Numbered from the stretch's first letter, positions 27,455-36,777 are shown. The stretch is 64,000 nucleotides of DNA from Leptospira semungkisensis (GCF_004770055.1 NZ_RQEP01000010.1:62001-126000); one strand, 5' to 3'. Made by a program: numbers and translations. Notes: a model not told the origin generated them from the letters alone.

Positions 27455-28096
27455 ATGCTTCAAAAACATACTCACTATAACCAACTCGCAGGACAAAAGA
27501 TCCAAAGAAGCGAAGCGATCGCCGACGGAATCTTTGCAGTTGCATTGACTCTCTTGGTCTTGGACATACGGGTTCCATTAAAGGAAGCAATCCACTCCGA
27601 AGCGGATCTATGTTTTGCTCTGATTGCATTAGCACCTAAATTTTTGTCCTATCTCTTAAGTTTCGTGACTCTTGGGATCTTCTGGATGGCTCATACCGTG
27701 CAGTACACGTTTATTGTAAGAAGCGATCGGCATCTCACCTGGCTTTCCATTCTGTATTTATTATTCGTTTCCTTGCTGCCCTTCTCCACTTCTCTATTAA
27801 GCGAATACATGCATTATAAAATGGCGATCGGGATCTATTGGCTAAATATTTTTGCGTTAGGAGCTACGGTTTATCTGCATTGGAGATATGCTTATAAAAA
27901 GGATTTTCTCGATCCGGAAATCCCGAACAAGGCAGAAGTCAATCATGCCCAAACCCGTCGAATCCTTACTGCACAGACAATGTATGCGATTGCAGCAGCT
28001 CTCTGCTTTATTAATAATTATTTAAGTGTCTTGGTTACCTTTGCGATCCAATTAAATTATGCGATCGCTCCCAGATTTAAGAATAAGAAACTATAG
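27455..28096 (+). CDS. TMEM175-family (DUF1211) potassium channel-like membrane protein
   Basis: 213 aa from the ATG at 27455, 5 nt after the M23 stop; a TTG at 27422 would overlap that gene by 28 nt. About six hydrophobic helices are visible. The first carries QRSEAIADGIFAVALTLLVL, matching the family signature R-x3-FSD-x-F-A-x-T in altered form (A-D in place of S-D, no preceding Phe). Bacterial TMEM175 proteins are potassium-selective tetrameric channels. It ends directly at a strong hairpin terminator. Confidence 0.82.
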   Translation: MLQKHTHYNQLAGQKIQRSEAIADGIFAVALTLLVLDIRVPLKEAIHSEADLCFALIALAPKFLSYLLSFVTLGIFWMAHTVQYTFIVRSDRHLTWLSILYLLFVSLLPFSTSLLSEYMHYKMAIGIYWLNIFALGATVYLHWRYAYKKDFLDPEIPNKAEVNHAQTRRILTAQTMYAIAAALCFINNYLSVLVTFAIQLNYAIAPRFKNKKL

Positions 28097-28098
28097 GC

Positions 28099-28130
28099 AA
28101 AAAAATCCCCGCGAAAAGCGGGGATTTTTT
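28099..28130. terminator. Bidirectional Rho-independent terminator
   Basis: ATCCCCGC and GCGGGGAT (28105-28125) form a GC-rich stem with a GAAAA loop; A and T runs flank it on both sides. It separates the convergent channel gene (plus) and TPR-GreA gene (minus). Confidence 0.95.
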
Positions 28131-28155
28131 CTCAAGTATCTTAAGCGAGTTAAGC

Positions 28156-30930
28156 TTAGTCTTGGTTTTGCAAAGAGTAACGGGAAATCTGCAATACCTT
28201 GAACTTGGTTTCTGCTCCTCCCAAATTCAACGCAGCGGTTTCTCCCACTTTCTTTCCTAAAAGGGATTTTGCCAAAGGAGACTGGTAAGAAATGATATTT
28301 CTTTCCGTATCGGCGTCCCAAGCTCCGAGAACGGAGTAGGTCAATTCCTCTCCGCTAGTCTCGTTCTTGAGCTTGATAGTTGTTCCGATATTGATTCGGT
28401 CTGTCTTCACGTTGGAAAGATCTAAAACTACGGCAGCTTTCAGTTCCGCTTCGAGTTTTTTGATCTGAGCCTGCAATTGAACCTGACGCTCCATTGCAGC
28501 CTTGTATTCCGCGTTCTCTCTTAAGTCCCCTCTTTCTTGGGCCTCTCCGATATCTCTGGAGTTTTCGAGCATCTCTACGTTTACAAGATGATCGAACTCG
28601 GCTTTTTTCGAGTTCAGAGCACGACGAGTAACGAGCACAGCGTTCTCAGGAATTCTAGAAAGAACATCCTCTTCTTCTTCATCATCATCCTCTTCTTCCC
28701 AGATAAGGTCCGGTTTCAAGGATTGGATCAAAGAGAGAAGTTTGTCCTTCTCGGTTTCTTCGATATAAGGTACTTCTCTATAAAGAGCGTATACTTTGCG
28801 AATGTATTCGGAGTCTCCGTTTTGGATCGCCTCGCTGATCACCGCTGCCTCATTTCCGAAAAGGATCTCTTGGCAGGTATTTTTCAGTTTAGTTCCCTTC
28901 TCCTCTATCTTGTTTAGAGGTTTGAGAAGACGAAGCACTCTCAAGATCATATCTTGTCTAGAAACGTGCATCCACTCTTCTTCCCAAGCTTTGGATAGAA
29001 TGGATTTTGCGACCCAGAGGAACACTTCAGGATTCTCTTTTGCGCGGGTAGAAGCTGTTTCAATGAACAAGTTCAGTTCGGCAAATTTTCCGTCAGCTTC
29101 CAGAACGGAAACGACATACTTGTTATTCTTAACAGGAACCTCGAAGAGAAGTCCAACCAGGATATTCACCCAATCTGAGTGAGATTTTTTTACCAGATCC
29201 ACGAAGGACTTCTTGATATCCAAGTTGGTGATCTTTGCAGAAGCTTCCAAAACCTCTTCTCTCTTCAGAGATTTTACGATTTTAGAAACATCGTCTTGCT
29301 TCTGGAATCTTTGGAAATCGTAAGGACTTCCGTCCTCTCCTTCCATAGTGGAAGCGACTTCTTCTAAATACAGATACGCAACGATCTTACGGAAAGAATC
29401 GTGAGTTTGCTCTTCTTCGAAATAATGATGAGCGAATGTATCGATTGCACTTTCTGCTTCTTCTTTGTTGCGAAGCGCTTCGATAGCGATATCCAGACGT
29501 TTAGAAGGATCGGTATTCGCGTTGAATTTCTCAGTTAATTCTTCTGCGTAAGTGATCGGCTTCTCTCTGTACCAGAGTTCGTCCTTCTTCTTAGGATTGA
29601 AGCCTAAGTTGTCCTCTTTCTTGATCACATTCTTGGCTTTATTCCACCACTTGGACCAGTCAGCAGCAGGGATGAATTTGCCGGCGATCTCAGCCTTCAT
29701 CTCTGCGACCAGCATGTGGTTTTCGAAAGAAGTTAATAATTCTTTAAAGAAGCCAGGTAGATCATTTTCAAAGAGACTCACTACGGAGCCTTTGTCTTCG
29801 TAGAATCTTACCCAGATATGATCGCCTTTTAAAGGCTTAAGGCTGGTGATAGCCATTTGGATAGAGAGTTTATGGTTCTTCTTATCTTTGAAGTCTACAA
29901 AGATAGAATCTCCGTTAGGCGAAATAGATACGATCTTACCTACTCCCCAATTTCTATGAAGAACGTAGTTACCTGTATCGAATACGATATTTCTTTCGAA
30001 GTTGGAAATACAGACCTTAACAGGCTTTCTGTTATTTCCAAGCTCGGACATCTTGAGGAAGTCCTCAAGCAAGCTGTGATTTGCATACTTGAGTTTATAA
30101 ACTCGGATGAGTTCGTTACGTGCCTTATTGGAAACAGGCTCGTGATCTAAGATTTTTTTCAGAAGATAGATCACTCTGTCCCAATCTTCTGTGATCTTGA
30201 AAGGCTCGACTAACGGATAAAGATATCCAGCTAAACGAGTCTTTTCTCTATGTCCTAGAAGAATACGTTCGATCTTTTCGACGAACTGAATATCGTCATA
30301 GCTATTGGTTACGAAAATAGACCAGATCTCTTCGAACTGATCATAATCTTTGGTCTTAGCAAAAGTCTCTAGCGCTTGCTTAAGATAAGTAACTGCCTTT
30401 TCCTTGTTCTCATCAAGGATAGCTAACGCATATTTCTTTGCGATCTCAGGATTCTTTCTGTCTTGCTTTGCAAGTTTCTCGAGAATAGGTTTGAGTTCTT
30501 TGTTTTTCTTGAGTTTTTCAAGAGCTTCTGCCTTGAAACGAAGAGCATAACGATCTTCACCGAACTTAAGAATATTGTCGGTGATATGTTCTATAATGAC
30601 CCATTTAGCAGCTTGCTTGAATGAATCCAAAAGAGTTTTAAAATAACTTGCTGCATCTATACTTCCCTTCTGCAGTCCGAGAAGTCCTAACATATAACGA
30701 GCGGAAATGCTCTCCGGATGATCGGCTAGATGCTCTTCTATTTTAGTTTTTGCCGAATCAGAAAGTCCTGCGGAATTGAATGAATCGATGAGATCGTCGT
30801 ATATTTTAAATTTTGAGGCGGGGATGGAATTTGCGTCGGAGCGTACATAGATCTCCTCGTTAAAAAGAGAAGTCAGCTTGTCCAGTTCGCTGGCAGGCTT
30901 TGTTTCCGCGGTTGTCGCAGTTTCGTTAGA
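28156..30930 (-). CDS. greA: GreA-type transcription elongation factor with long TPR-like N-terminal region
   Basis: 924 aa from the ATG at 30930, which has GGCGGAG 8 nt upstream; a TTG at 30966 would add 12 residues but lacks an SD. Residues 1 to about 760 are helical, with TPR-like stretches at the N-terminus. The last 160 residues are a full GreA: a coiled coil whose tip carries GDLRENAEYKAA (the acidic Asp/Glu that stimulate RNA cleavage in backtracked polymerase) and a C-terminal FKBP-like domain (LLGKKVGE). Normal GreA is about 158 aa. An acidic run (EEEDDDEEEED) links the two parts. Large GreA proteins are known in spirochaetes; the job of the extra region is unclear. Confidence 0.9.
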   Translation of the reverse strand, partial: SNETATTAETKPASELDKLTSLFNEEIYVRSDANSIPASKFKIYDDLIDSFNSAGLSDSAKTKIEEHLADHPESISARYMLGLLGLQKGSIDAASYFKTLLDSFKQAAKWVIIEHITDNILKFGEDRYALRFKAEALEKLKKNKELKPILEKLAKQDRKNPEIAKKYALAILDENKEKAVTYLKQALETFAKTKDYDQFEEIWSIFVTNSYDDIQFVEKIERILLGHREKTRLAGYLYPLVEPFKITEDWDRVIYLLKKILDHEPVSNKARNELIRVYKLKYANHSLLEDFLKMSELGNNRKPVKVCISNFERNIVFDTGNYVLHRNWGVGKIVSISPNGDSIFVDFKDKKNHKLSIQMAITSLKPLKGDHIWVRFYEDKGSVVSLFENDLPGFFKELLTSFENHMLVAEMKAEIAGKFIPAADWSKWWNKAKNVIKKEDNLGFNPKKKDELWYREKPITYAEELTEKFNANTDPSKRLDIAIEALRNKEEAESAIDTFAHHYFEEEQTHDSFRKIVAYLYLEEVASTMEGEDGSPYDFQRFQKQDDVSKIVKSLKREEVLEASAKITNLDIKKSFVDLVKKSHSDWVNILVGLLFEVPVKNNKYVVSVLEADGKFAELNLFIETASTRAKENPEVFLWVAKSILSKAWEEEWMHVSRQDMILRVLRLLKPLNKIEEKGTKLKNTCQEILFGNEAAVISEAIQNGDSEYIRKVYALYREVPYIEETEKDKLLSLIQSLKPDLIWEEEDDDEEEEDVLSRIPENAVLVTRRALNSKKAEFDHLVNVEMLENSRDIGEAQERGDLRENAEYKAAMERQVQLQAQIKKLEAELKAAVVLDLSNVKTDRINIGTTIKLKNETSGEELTYSVLGAWDADTERNIISYQSPLAKSLLGKKVGETAALNLGGAETKFKVLQISRYSLQNQD

Positions 30931-31102
30931 CATAGGAATTACTCCGCCGATGAGCTCGGCATTCAAAAATAGGTTCGGATGGGCGGTTTTTTGTCTTTTG
31001 GAGCCCTTTCTAAATCAATTATAGCAGCGTAGGCTTATCCGTAAACCAGAATTTGGGCTTACTCAGCCAGGGGTTATTTCTCTTATTACTTAGGGTAGAA
31101 AT

Positions 31103-31131
31103 AAAAAACGCGGGCGAAAACCCGCGTTTTT
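31103..31131. terminator. Rho-independent terminator downstream of flaA1
   Basis: AAAAACGCGGG (31104-31114) pairs with CCCGCGTTTTT (31121-31131), loop CGAAAA. On the minus strand it is followed by a T run and stops the flaA operon 28 nt after the flaA1 stop. Confidence 0.93.
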
Positions 31132-31159
31132 GAGAGCGAAAGTAAGGGAATGTTCGGTA

Positions 31160-32104
31160 TTACTTGTTACCGTTTCCTGCTCCCTCACATTCTTTCTCAG
31201 CCTTGACTTTTAACATTTTGTCAAGCTTACGTTTAGAACGGCAGTCATCCGCATCGAAATCGATGGAAGCTCCGTCAAAGTGAACTTCAAATACGTCAGA
31301 AAGAACTCTTAACTCATCGAAGAACAAGTATACGGTCTCTCCACTTGTATCTGGACGAGAACGAATCTTGAACTGTTTGAACACGAGAGTCTTCACTTGC
31401 GGGAAGGAATTTACGTCCTGAGGAACTCCAGGAGGGATCTCGAAAGTCAGAGGTCTCCATCCGATAAAGTCCAGATCTCCGAATTGGAAGATATGAGAAT
31501 CGCCTTTCCAGTCTTCTAGCCAACCTTCTAAGTTGTACTCGTTTCCGCGTCCGCAAACCCATACAGATACTGCTTTCACGATCCCTGGGAATTCTACCCC
31601 GTAGATCTTGAACTCTTTGCGTTTGTTATTCGCGTCCAGGTACGCCATTTTACGAGTGATCTCGTATTCAGTAGTGCGAGGAGGGCGAAGAGATACAGAG
31701 TTATCTCCTGGGAAGGTGAAGGCAAACTTCACTCCTAATACTTTTCCTGTGCCTGCGTCTACGTTCTTGATATCTCCCGGTTTTCCAGGGATCAGTTTCA
31801 CTTCTCTCAATGCCTGAGCGTTAGCTGCGGCAGGTTGGTATTGTGCAGTCTGTCCTTGTGGAACAAGAGTATCCTTGTCGGTGGTCATTTCCCAACCGTA
31901 AGGAGCAGAAGAAGGAGGATTGTCCCAAGATTCGACAGTGATGGAACGAAGCTCCATTCCACTCACGTCGATACCGGTAGGAGATTCGATCCCGCCTTTT
32001 TTCTTTTTGATAAATTGAGCGCTAACGGTTCCCAAGAGAAGGATCGTGGAAACACCCAAGGCTAGTGCTGCGGTAATTCTAATTTTTTTGCTGAGGTTTT
32101 TCAT
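31160..32104 (-). CDS. flaA1: Flagellar filament outer layer (sheath) protein FlaA1
   Basis: 314 aa with a signal peptide ending TVSA-Q (about residue 29), as expected for a periplasmic export through Sec. The mature part matches spirochaete Fla[40 protein letters not shown] and a C-terminal [12 protein letters not shown]. FlaA proteins coat the FlaB core of periplasmic flagella. The longer of the two tandem FlaA proteins corresponds by size and gene order to FlaA1 of Leptospira. It is 21 nt downstream of flaA2 and ends at a terminator. Confidence 0.9.
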   Translation of the reverse strand: MKNLSKKIRITAALALGVSTILLLGTVSAQFIKKKKGGIESPTGIDVSGMELRSITVESWDNPPSSAPYGWEMTTDKDTLVPQGQTAQYQPAAANAQALREVKLIPGKPGDIKNVDAGTGKVLGVKFAFTFPGDNSVSLRPPRTTEYEITRKMAYLDANNKRKEFKIYGVEFPGIVKAVSVWVCGRGNEYNLEGWLEDWKGDSHIFQFGDLDFIGWRPLTFEIPPGVPQDVNSFPQVKTLVFKQFKIRSRPDTSGETVYLFFDELRVLSDVFEVHFDGASIDFDADDCRSKRKLDKMLKVKAEKECEGAGNGNK

Positions 32105-32125
32105 ACGTCAATCCCTACCGAAAGA

Positions 32126-32842
32126 TCACCAGTTGTCCTTGATTTCAGAACCAGGATACTTCGTATCAGATTTATCGGCGCGAACTTCCAAATCATCCAC
32201 ATAAAAGTAGAAGCTTCCTCCCACTTCGTGAACATCGCTCGTTACGAACATGGATACGAATCTAAGGTTCTTGTCTAATAATGCGAATCGAGTGCTTTGA
32301 GGAACGAATCCTGGAACAGTCGCAGTCAGTTTTCTCCAACCGAAATAGTCCAAGCGACCCATTCTGATATTGTGGGTCTTTCCTCTATAGTCTCTCAATT
32401 TCACGAAAAGAGTGTGACGGAACTTTCTTCCCAAGGCCCAAACGGAAACTTGGCGAGCTTTTCCTTTGATCACATATTCATGAGGAGGGAAAACTTCTAC
32501 TCTGTCAAAACCTCTATCAGTGTAGTAGGTCTTGATACCAAGTATATGGTTCTTCTCCAATTGATCTCCCCCGTTATCAGGAACAGTATTCTCGTCGAAT
32601 ACGTCTCTGATCAGTCCTCTTTGGACCATCTTGAGGGTCTTTGTCTCGCCCAGAGGAGTCGTAGACCTGGCTCTCCAGTCCTCAGACTCTTCGAAGTTCT
32701 CGAGTATTATTTTCTCCAGGGGATCCTGAGTTTGGCCCGCTTGGCCGCCTTGGTTCCCTCCAGCAGGCTGTTGCTGGCCAGAAGTACCGGCTAAAGCCAA
32801 GAAAAAGAGAACGGTAGCTAAAAAGTACTTCTTTTTCCCCAT
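32126..32842 (-). CDS. flaA2: Flagellar filament outer layer (sheath) protein FlaA2
   Basis: 238 aa with an N-terminal signal (KKYFLATVLFFLALAGTSG) followed by a Gln/Gly-rich linker. The FlaA core shows KARQVSVWALGRKFRH, LFVKLRDYRGK, FGWRKLTATVPGF and FYVDDLEVRAD. It is shorter than its downstream neighbour and lies upstream of it, as FlaA2 does in Leptospira. AGGAG lies about 9 nt before the ATG. The PUR-domain gene is only 35 nt upstream, so the three are probably one transcript. Confidence 0.88.
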   Translation of the reverse strand: MGKKKYFLATVLFFLALAGTSGQQQPAGGNQGGQAGQTQDPLEKIILENFEESEDWRARSTTPLGETKTLKMVQRGLIRDVFDENTVPDNGGDQLEKNHILGIKTYYTDRGFDRVEVFPPHEYVIKGKARQVSVWALGRKFRHTLFVKLRDYRGKTHNIRMGRLDYFGWRKLTATVPGFVPQSTRFALLDKNLRFVSMFVTSDVHEVGGSFYFYVDDLEVRADKSDTKYPGSEIKDNW

Positions 32843-32877
32843 GAGAATATCTCCTAAAAGATTTAGTGCAATCCTAT

Positions 32878-33117
32878 CTAATTCCGAGAGGTTGGAAAGT
32901 CTGCCTCGGTAAGTTCTCCGTCCTGAATCAGGTCTTGGAACTTGCGAAGAACCTCAATCATTCTGCCAACACCTTCGGCTGGAATGAATATAGAGGATTT
33001 TTTGCTATTGGACCATTCGGAAACTTTTAAATAGTATCCGTTTTCGTTCCGTTTCAGATCGACCAGAAATTTTTTGTTCTGAGTAGCGACCTTCTCCGTT
33101 AGGATCTCGGGGTCCAA
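32878..33117 (-). CDS. PUR-domain small nucleic-acid-binding protein (BpuR-like)
   Basis: 79 aa from a TTG with AAGGAG 8 nt upstream. The sequence follows a single PUR repeat: KKFLVDLKRNENGYYLKVSE, then SSIFIPAEGVGRMIEVLRKF. The family includes Borrelia BpuR, which binds DNA and RNA and acts as a post-transcriptional regulator. The gene sits 35 nt upstream of flaA2 and downstream of a structured 280-nt intergenic region. It may therefore regulate the flagellar sheath genes or its own mRNA; this is inference from position. Confidence 0.75.
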   Translation of the reverse strand: MDPEILTEKVATQNKKFLVDLKRNENGYYLKVSEWSNSKKSSIFIPAEGVGRMIEVLRKFQDLIQDGELTEADFPTSRN

Positions 33118-33228
33118 ATAGATCTCTCCTTCCCGTCTCTGTGTTTAAATATCGGTAGTCGAAGTTCCAAAATTAGCCAAGTAAAAAGTTTTTTGCGCGG
33201 TTAAAGAAAAAATCGCGAGTTTTGTTCT

Positions 33229-33296
33229 CCCCACCCTGCTTTGGGTGGGGGCCGGAGTGGTGGTACCCCGCTCCGGGGCGCAATTCACTCACCCAA
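33229..33296. repeat. Structured intergenic element with two hairpins and a competing stem
   Basis: CCCCACCC (33229-33236) and GGGTGGGG (33243-33250) form a perfect 8-bp stem. CCGGAG (33252-33257) and CTCCGG (33271-33276) form a second. TTGGGTG (33241-33247) can instead pair with CACCCAA (33290-33296), which would enclose the second hairpin and break the first. The element lies in the 280-nt gap between the orphan membrane gene and the PUR gene, 112 nt upstream of the PUR start. No T run follows immediately, so it is not a clear terminator. It could be an mRNA leader structure or a dispersed palindromic repeat. Confidence 0.6.
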
Positions 33297-33397
33297 CACA
33301 AAATTCCCTTCTGGACAAGGTCTTTTTCGGCCCAACCTTCAATGTGGGAACTCTTGTACAATCGAATTGGGACATAAATCGGGGGAAAACTAGGAAT

Positions 33398-34216
33398 TTA
33401 GGAATTGGACAGTCTTCTTCTCCAGATAATCACCCCGATGATCCAGAGATAATTCAGAACGAGAAGTCCGGAAATTCCTAAAATTCCCATATTTACCAAA
33501 ACTCCTTCCGGATTTGAAATCGGAAGTAGGATCTTTGGGCTCTGGGGAACTGCAAATCCGTATTTCTTCCCGGCATCCTGGACCGCCTCCGAATAATAGG
33601 AATACAATCCGGATGCGGACAGAGACTCTCCTACCCTGGGATTCTGCTTCTCCCAATCGCAAACTTTCTCTGAGAGCTGGGGACAGGCAGCCCAGACATG
33701 CACTTGCTCTCCTTCTTTCCAGTCATTCGCCACCCAAGGAGCCACATGAAAATATAAAGGTTTCGTAATAGAACCGGGAGCCTTGGTTTTCAGGATGGCC
33801 GTCTTCAGAAGCTGATACTTATATAAGAACTTGGAATTTGTGAATCGAAAGATCCTTGAACTTAAGATCCCCGAATCTGCCTGCAAGATAGTCTGTTCCG
33901 GGGTTTGCAATCCTAAGAAGAATCCGAATGCATGGCTTAAATAGAGTGCAGACAATGGTCCGGATAAGAATCCCAAGAATAATGCGAAGAAGATCGTATT
34001 TCCGTAAAACTTAGTAAGCTTCAGAGTCAGAAAGAATAAGGGTAAAAACAAAAGTCCTAAAAACGAAATCGTCGAGAACACGGTTCCGAATAAACCTACA
34101 GGAAGGAATAAAGCCGCCATTCCATTAACAAATAGAAGGCCAAGCCCTAATAGTTTCCAGGGAGGATCCGGTCTCCTTGGCTTTTGGTTTTCCCAATTTT
34201 TTACTAACGCGAGCAT
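33398..34216 (-). CDS. Uncharacterised membrane protein
   Basis: 272 aa, not recognised. Four hydrophobic helices lie in the first 120 residues, then a soluble segment of about 110 residues with the only cysteines (AACPQLSEKVC), then one C-terminal helix (about 240-262) ending in a basic tail. The soluble part probably faces the periplasm. It is 79 nt downstream of the orphan secreted protein and may be the last gene of the RNase D/radA run. Confidence 0.6.
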   Translation of the reverse strand: MLALVKNWENQKPRRPDPPWKLLGLGLLFVNGMAALFLPVGLFGTVFSTISFLGLLFLPLFFLTLKLTKFYGNTIFFALFLGFLSGPLSALYLSHAFGFFLGLQTPEQTILQADSGILSSRIFRFTNSKFLYKYQLLKTAILKTKAPGSITKPLYFHVAPWVANDWKEGEQVHVWAACPQLSEKVCDWEKQNPRVGESLSASGLYSYYSEAVQDAGKKYGFAVPQSPKILLPISNPEGVLVNMGILGISGLLVLNYLWIIGVIIWRRRLSNS

Positions 34217-34295
34217 GTTCTATCACTCGACCTAAGATCTTACAGAGAGTCGGCATTCACCGAAAATATTCCCAGATAAGACCTCGTCGTTTTTC

Positions 34296-35396
34296 TTATT
34301 CTACGACGACTGAAGAAGAAAATCTACTCCAGATTTTTGCAGCCTCGGATTCTAATCTAAGCGGATAGGCCAAAGAAAAAAGCATCCCTCTTCCGCCTCT
34401 TAAATAAAATCTTTCCAAGACCACGATTTTACTCTTTCTTCCGTCTGGGGAAACATAATCAAAGTCCGTACGATAGGAATCACCTTCCTTCTTTCGCAGA
34501 TAATTCAATTCCCTCATCGTTCTTTGGTTAATTCCTCTTAGAGAATCCCAGATCTTATAATAACTTTGTGCATCGAATGCTTGCGGATGATAATGCAATG
34601 TGGTTCCGATCGTAAACACAATACGATCCGGTCGAAAGAACAATAATCCTTCGCTACTCTTTCTATATTCTTTTTCCCAAGTATCCGGTTCGTTCTCTAC
34701 AGGAAAACTTTTGTGAAATCTATGGACCTGCCAAAGAAAATCAGGATCTTCTCCAGAGTATTCTTTGTCCTGGTCAGGAAATAAATACGCAAAATCTGAA
34801 CTCAGATCGAATGAATAAGCGAAATCATTGCTCTTGATCTTTAACACGGAAGGATCCCAACAACCGAATGGATCTGTCAGTCTTTGGAGTTCCTTTTCCT
34901 TGTGTGAGTATTGACTTAGAAATTTTCCAAGAAGCTTTGCAGTTTTTTCAAACGCTTCCGGCACAAGCTTTCCATATCTAAGACGGTAACAATACATGGA
35001 ACCTTTGAGCAATCGGATTGCTGAGTAAGGATTGCCATGTTTCTGAAGACCTTCCGCCTCACTATAGTGTAGATCTAATTCGGATCTACTCGGAAACACT
35101 TCCTTGTATTGCCGATCTAGGATCATTTCCACATGACCGTCTTTATAGAATCTGTAATTTCGAGAACGAGAGTCTGTCTTCCAAACATAGTGTTCGCTCA
35201 GACGGAATGCACCTTGCAACCTGTTGTGCAACAGTTCTTCTTTTTTATCCTGATCTGCAAACCAAGGCTGGCGCAAAAGAGGATCAATTTCCTTCTCCTG
35301 AGCCATCGCCTCATTAGAAATCAATAGAAAGATAAAAAATGAAAATAGAATCGCCCGGTGTTTTTCAAGAGAAGAAAGAAATCGGAGAAGCCACAT
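34296..35396 (-). CDS. Uncharacterised secreted protein
   Basis: 366 aa with an N-terminal hydrophobic signal (about residues 15-30) and a likely signal peptidase site at AMA-Q. The mature part is rich in aromatic residues (Tyr, Phe, Trp) and shows no domain I recognise; the C-terminal third alternates strands (RTDFDYVSPDGRKSKIVVL). It begins 10 nt after the radA stop on the same strand. Probably periplasmic or surface-associated. Confidence 0.6.
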   Translation of the reverse strand: MWLLRFLSSLEKHRAILFSFFIFLLISNEAMAQEKEIDPLLRQPWFADQDKKEELLHNRLQGAFRLSEHYVWKTDSRSRNYRFYKDGHVEMILDRQYKEVFPSRSELDLHYSEAEGLQKHGNPYSAIRLLKGSMYCYRLRYGKLVPEAFEKTAKLLGKFLSQYSHKEKELQRLTDPFGCWDPSVLKIKSNDFAYSFDLSSDFAYLFPDQDKEYSGEDPDFLWQVHRFHKSFPVENEPDTWEKEYRKSSEGLLFFRPDRIVFTIGTTLHYHPQAFDAQSYYKIWDSLRGINQRTMRELNYLRKKEGDSYRTDFDYVSPDGRKSKIVVLERFYLRGGRGMLFSLAYPLRLESEAAKIWSRFSSSVVVE

Positions 35397-35406
35397 AGAT
35401 AGGATC

Positions 35407-36777
35407 TTAAAAAAGACCTTCCAATTCCCGCAAAGAACTGATGCCTATGATCTCCAGTCCTGGGATCTTTTCGAGTTCGGAAAGATTTCCTTTAGGAAGG
35501 AACACTCTTTCGATCCCGACTCCTTTCAATTCCTTCAAACGAATGGAAACCTGCCCGACAGATCGAACTTCTCCAGAAAGACCGACTTCTCCAATAACTG
35601 CAGATCCCGACTTTACCGGTTTCTCCGTATAACTAGAAAGAATGGAGGCACAGATCGCAAGATCCAAGGCGGGTTCATCGATCTGCAGTCCTCCTGCAAG
35701 ATTTCCGAATATATCACATTCTGATAATGTATGTCCTAGATACTTTTCAATCACTGCAGCAAGAAGGATCAATCTTCTGGTGTCCGGACCTTCTGCCATT
35801 CTGCGAGCCTGGGAATAATTTGTTCTGCTGACTAAGGCTTGCACTTCTACACTAAGAGCTCTGCTTCCTTCTAAAACGGAACTGATGACTGAACCGCTTT
35901 TTCCCTCAGTCAGTGAACTGATAAAGACTCTTTGCCTGTCCTTTACTTCCTTCAGTCCGGACTCCAGCATTTCAAAAACAGCCAGATCTCCGACGGCGCC
36001 AAATCTGTTTTTAACAGCTCTTAATAAGCGAAAATAATTTAGCTTGTCCCCTTCGAAATAAAGAACTGTATCCACCAAATGTTCCAATACCTTAGGACCA
36101 GCAATAGCGCCATCCTTTGTGATATGGCCGGTCATGATGATTGGAATTCCAGTACGCTTTGCAGTCTCTAAAAGAACTTGGGTGCATTCTCTCAACTGAG
36201 TAACAGTTCCTGCTTGGTTCGGAAGAGCTTCTCTTGTAAGGGTTTGGATGGAATCCACAAAGACTAGATCGGGAGAAACATCCTCGATCATCGCTGAAAT
36301 ATTCTCCGCGTATGTCTCGGAGGAAAGAAGCAGATCCGAAGAAAGGACTCCCATTCTCGCCGCCCGAAGTCCCACTTGGGCGGAGGATTCCTCTCCAGAT
36401 ATATAAAGAATTTTGCAACCGTTAGAGATCAGACTTCGGCTGATCTCTAAGACCAAGGTGGACTTACCTACTCCTGGTTCTCCTCCGATCAGGATCAAAC
36501 TTCCGGGGACTAGTCCTCCGCCTAAGACCAGATCCATTTCGGATAGGCCCGTTAATAGCCGCTTGGTATTGTCCGCAGGAATGGAATCTATAGGAAGAGG
36601 ATCCTTATAGCTTGCAGTCTTTTTAAAAGAAGAAGCGGAACTGGAAGAGAAACGATCCCCTCCCGATTCTTCTACAATCGTGTTCCACTTGCCGCAAGAA
36701 TCGCATTTGCCTGCCCAACGGGAATATTCCTGCCCGCAGGACTGGCACAGAAAAACTTTTGTGAGCTTCTTCTTCAA
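35407..36777 (-). CDS. radA: DNA repair protein RadA
   Basis: 456 aa from the TTG at 36777, which overlaps the stop of the RNase D-like gene as TTGA; a start at 36834 would give a 19-residue extension lying over that gene. Domains in order: zinc finger (C11, C14, C25, C28), RecA-like ATPase with Walker A GEPGVGKST, the RadA-specific KNRFG motif, and a C-terminal Lon-protease-like domain. RadA is a hexameric helicase that drives branch migration in recombination. All core motifs are present. Confidence 0.95.
   Translation of the reverse strand: MKKKLTKVFLCQSCGQEYSRWAGKCDSCGKWNTIVEESGGDRFSSSSASSFKKTASYKDPLPIDSIPADNTKRLLTGLSEMDLVLGGGLVPGSLILIGGEPGVGKSTLVLEISRSLISNGCKILYISGEESSAQVGLRAARMGVLSSDLLLSSETYAENISAMIEDVSPDLVFVDSIQTLTREALPNQAGTVTQLRECTQVLLETAKRTGIPIIMTGHITKDGAIAGPKVLEHLVDTVLYFEGDKLNYFRLLRAVKNRFGAVGDLAVFEMLESGLKEVKDRQRVFISSLTEGKSGSVISSVLEGSRALSVEVQALVSRTNYSQARRMAEGPDTRRLILLAAVIEKYLGHTLSECDIFGNLAGGLQIDEPALDLAICASILSSYTEKPVKSGSAVIGEVGLSGEVRSVGQVSIRLKELKGVGIERVFLPKGNLSELEKIPGLEIIGISSLRELEGLF

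Noticed and set aside
33173..33361. 62-codon minus-strand frame across the structured intergenic element
   Set aside because: No SD, no homology seen, and the sequence is explained by the palindromic hairpins.
34255..34320. CGTCG/CGACG inverted repeat at the end of the secreted orphan gene as a terminator
   Set aside because: The stem is five pairs with a 14-nt loop and lacks a T run after it on the minus strand.
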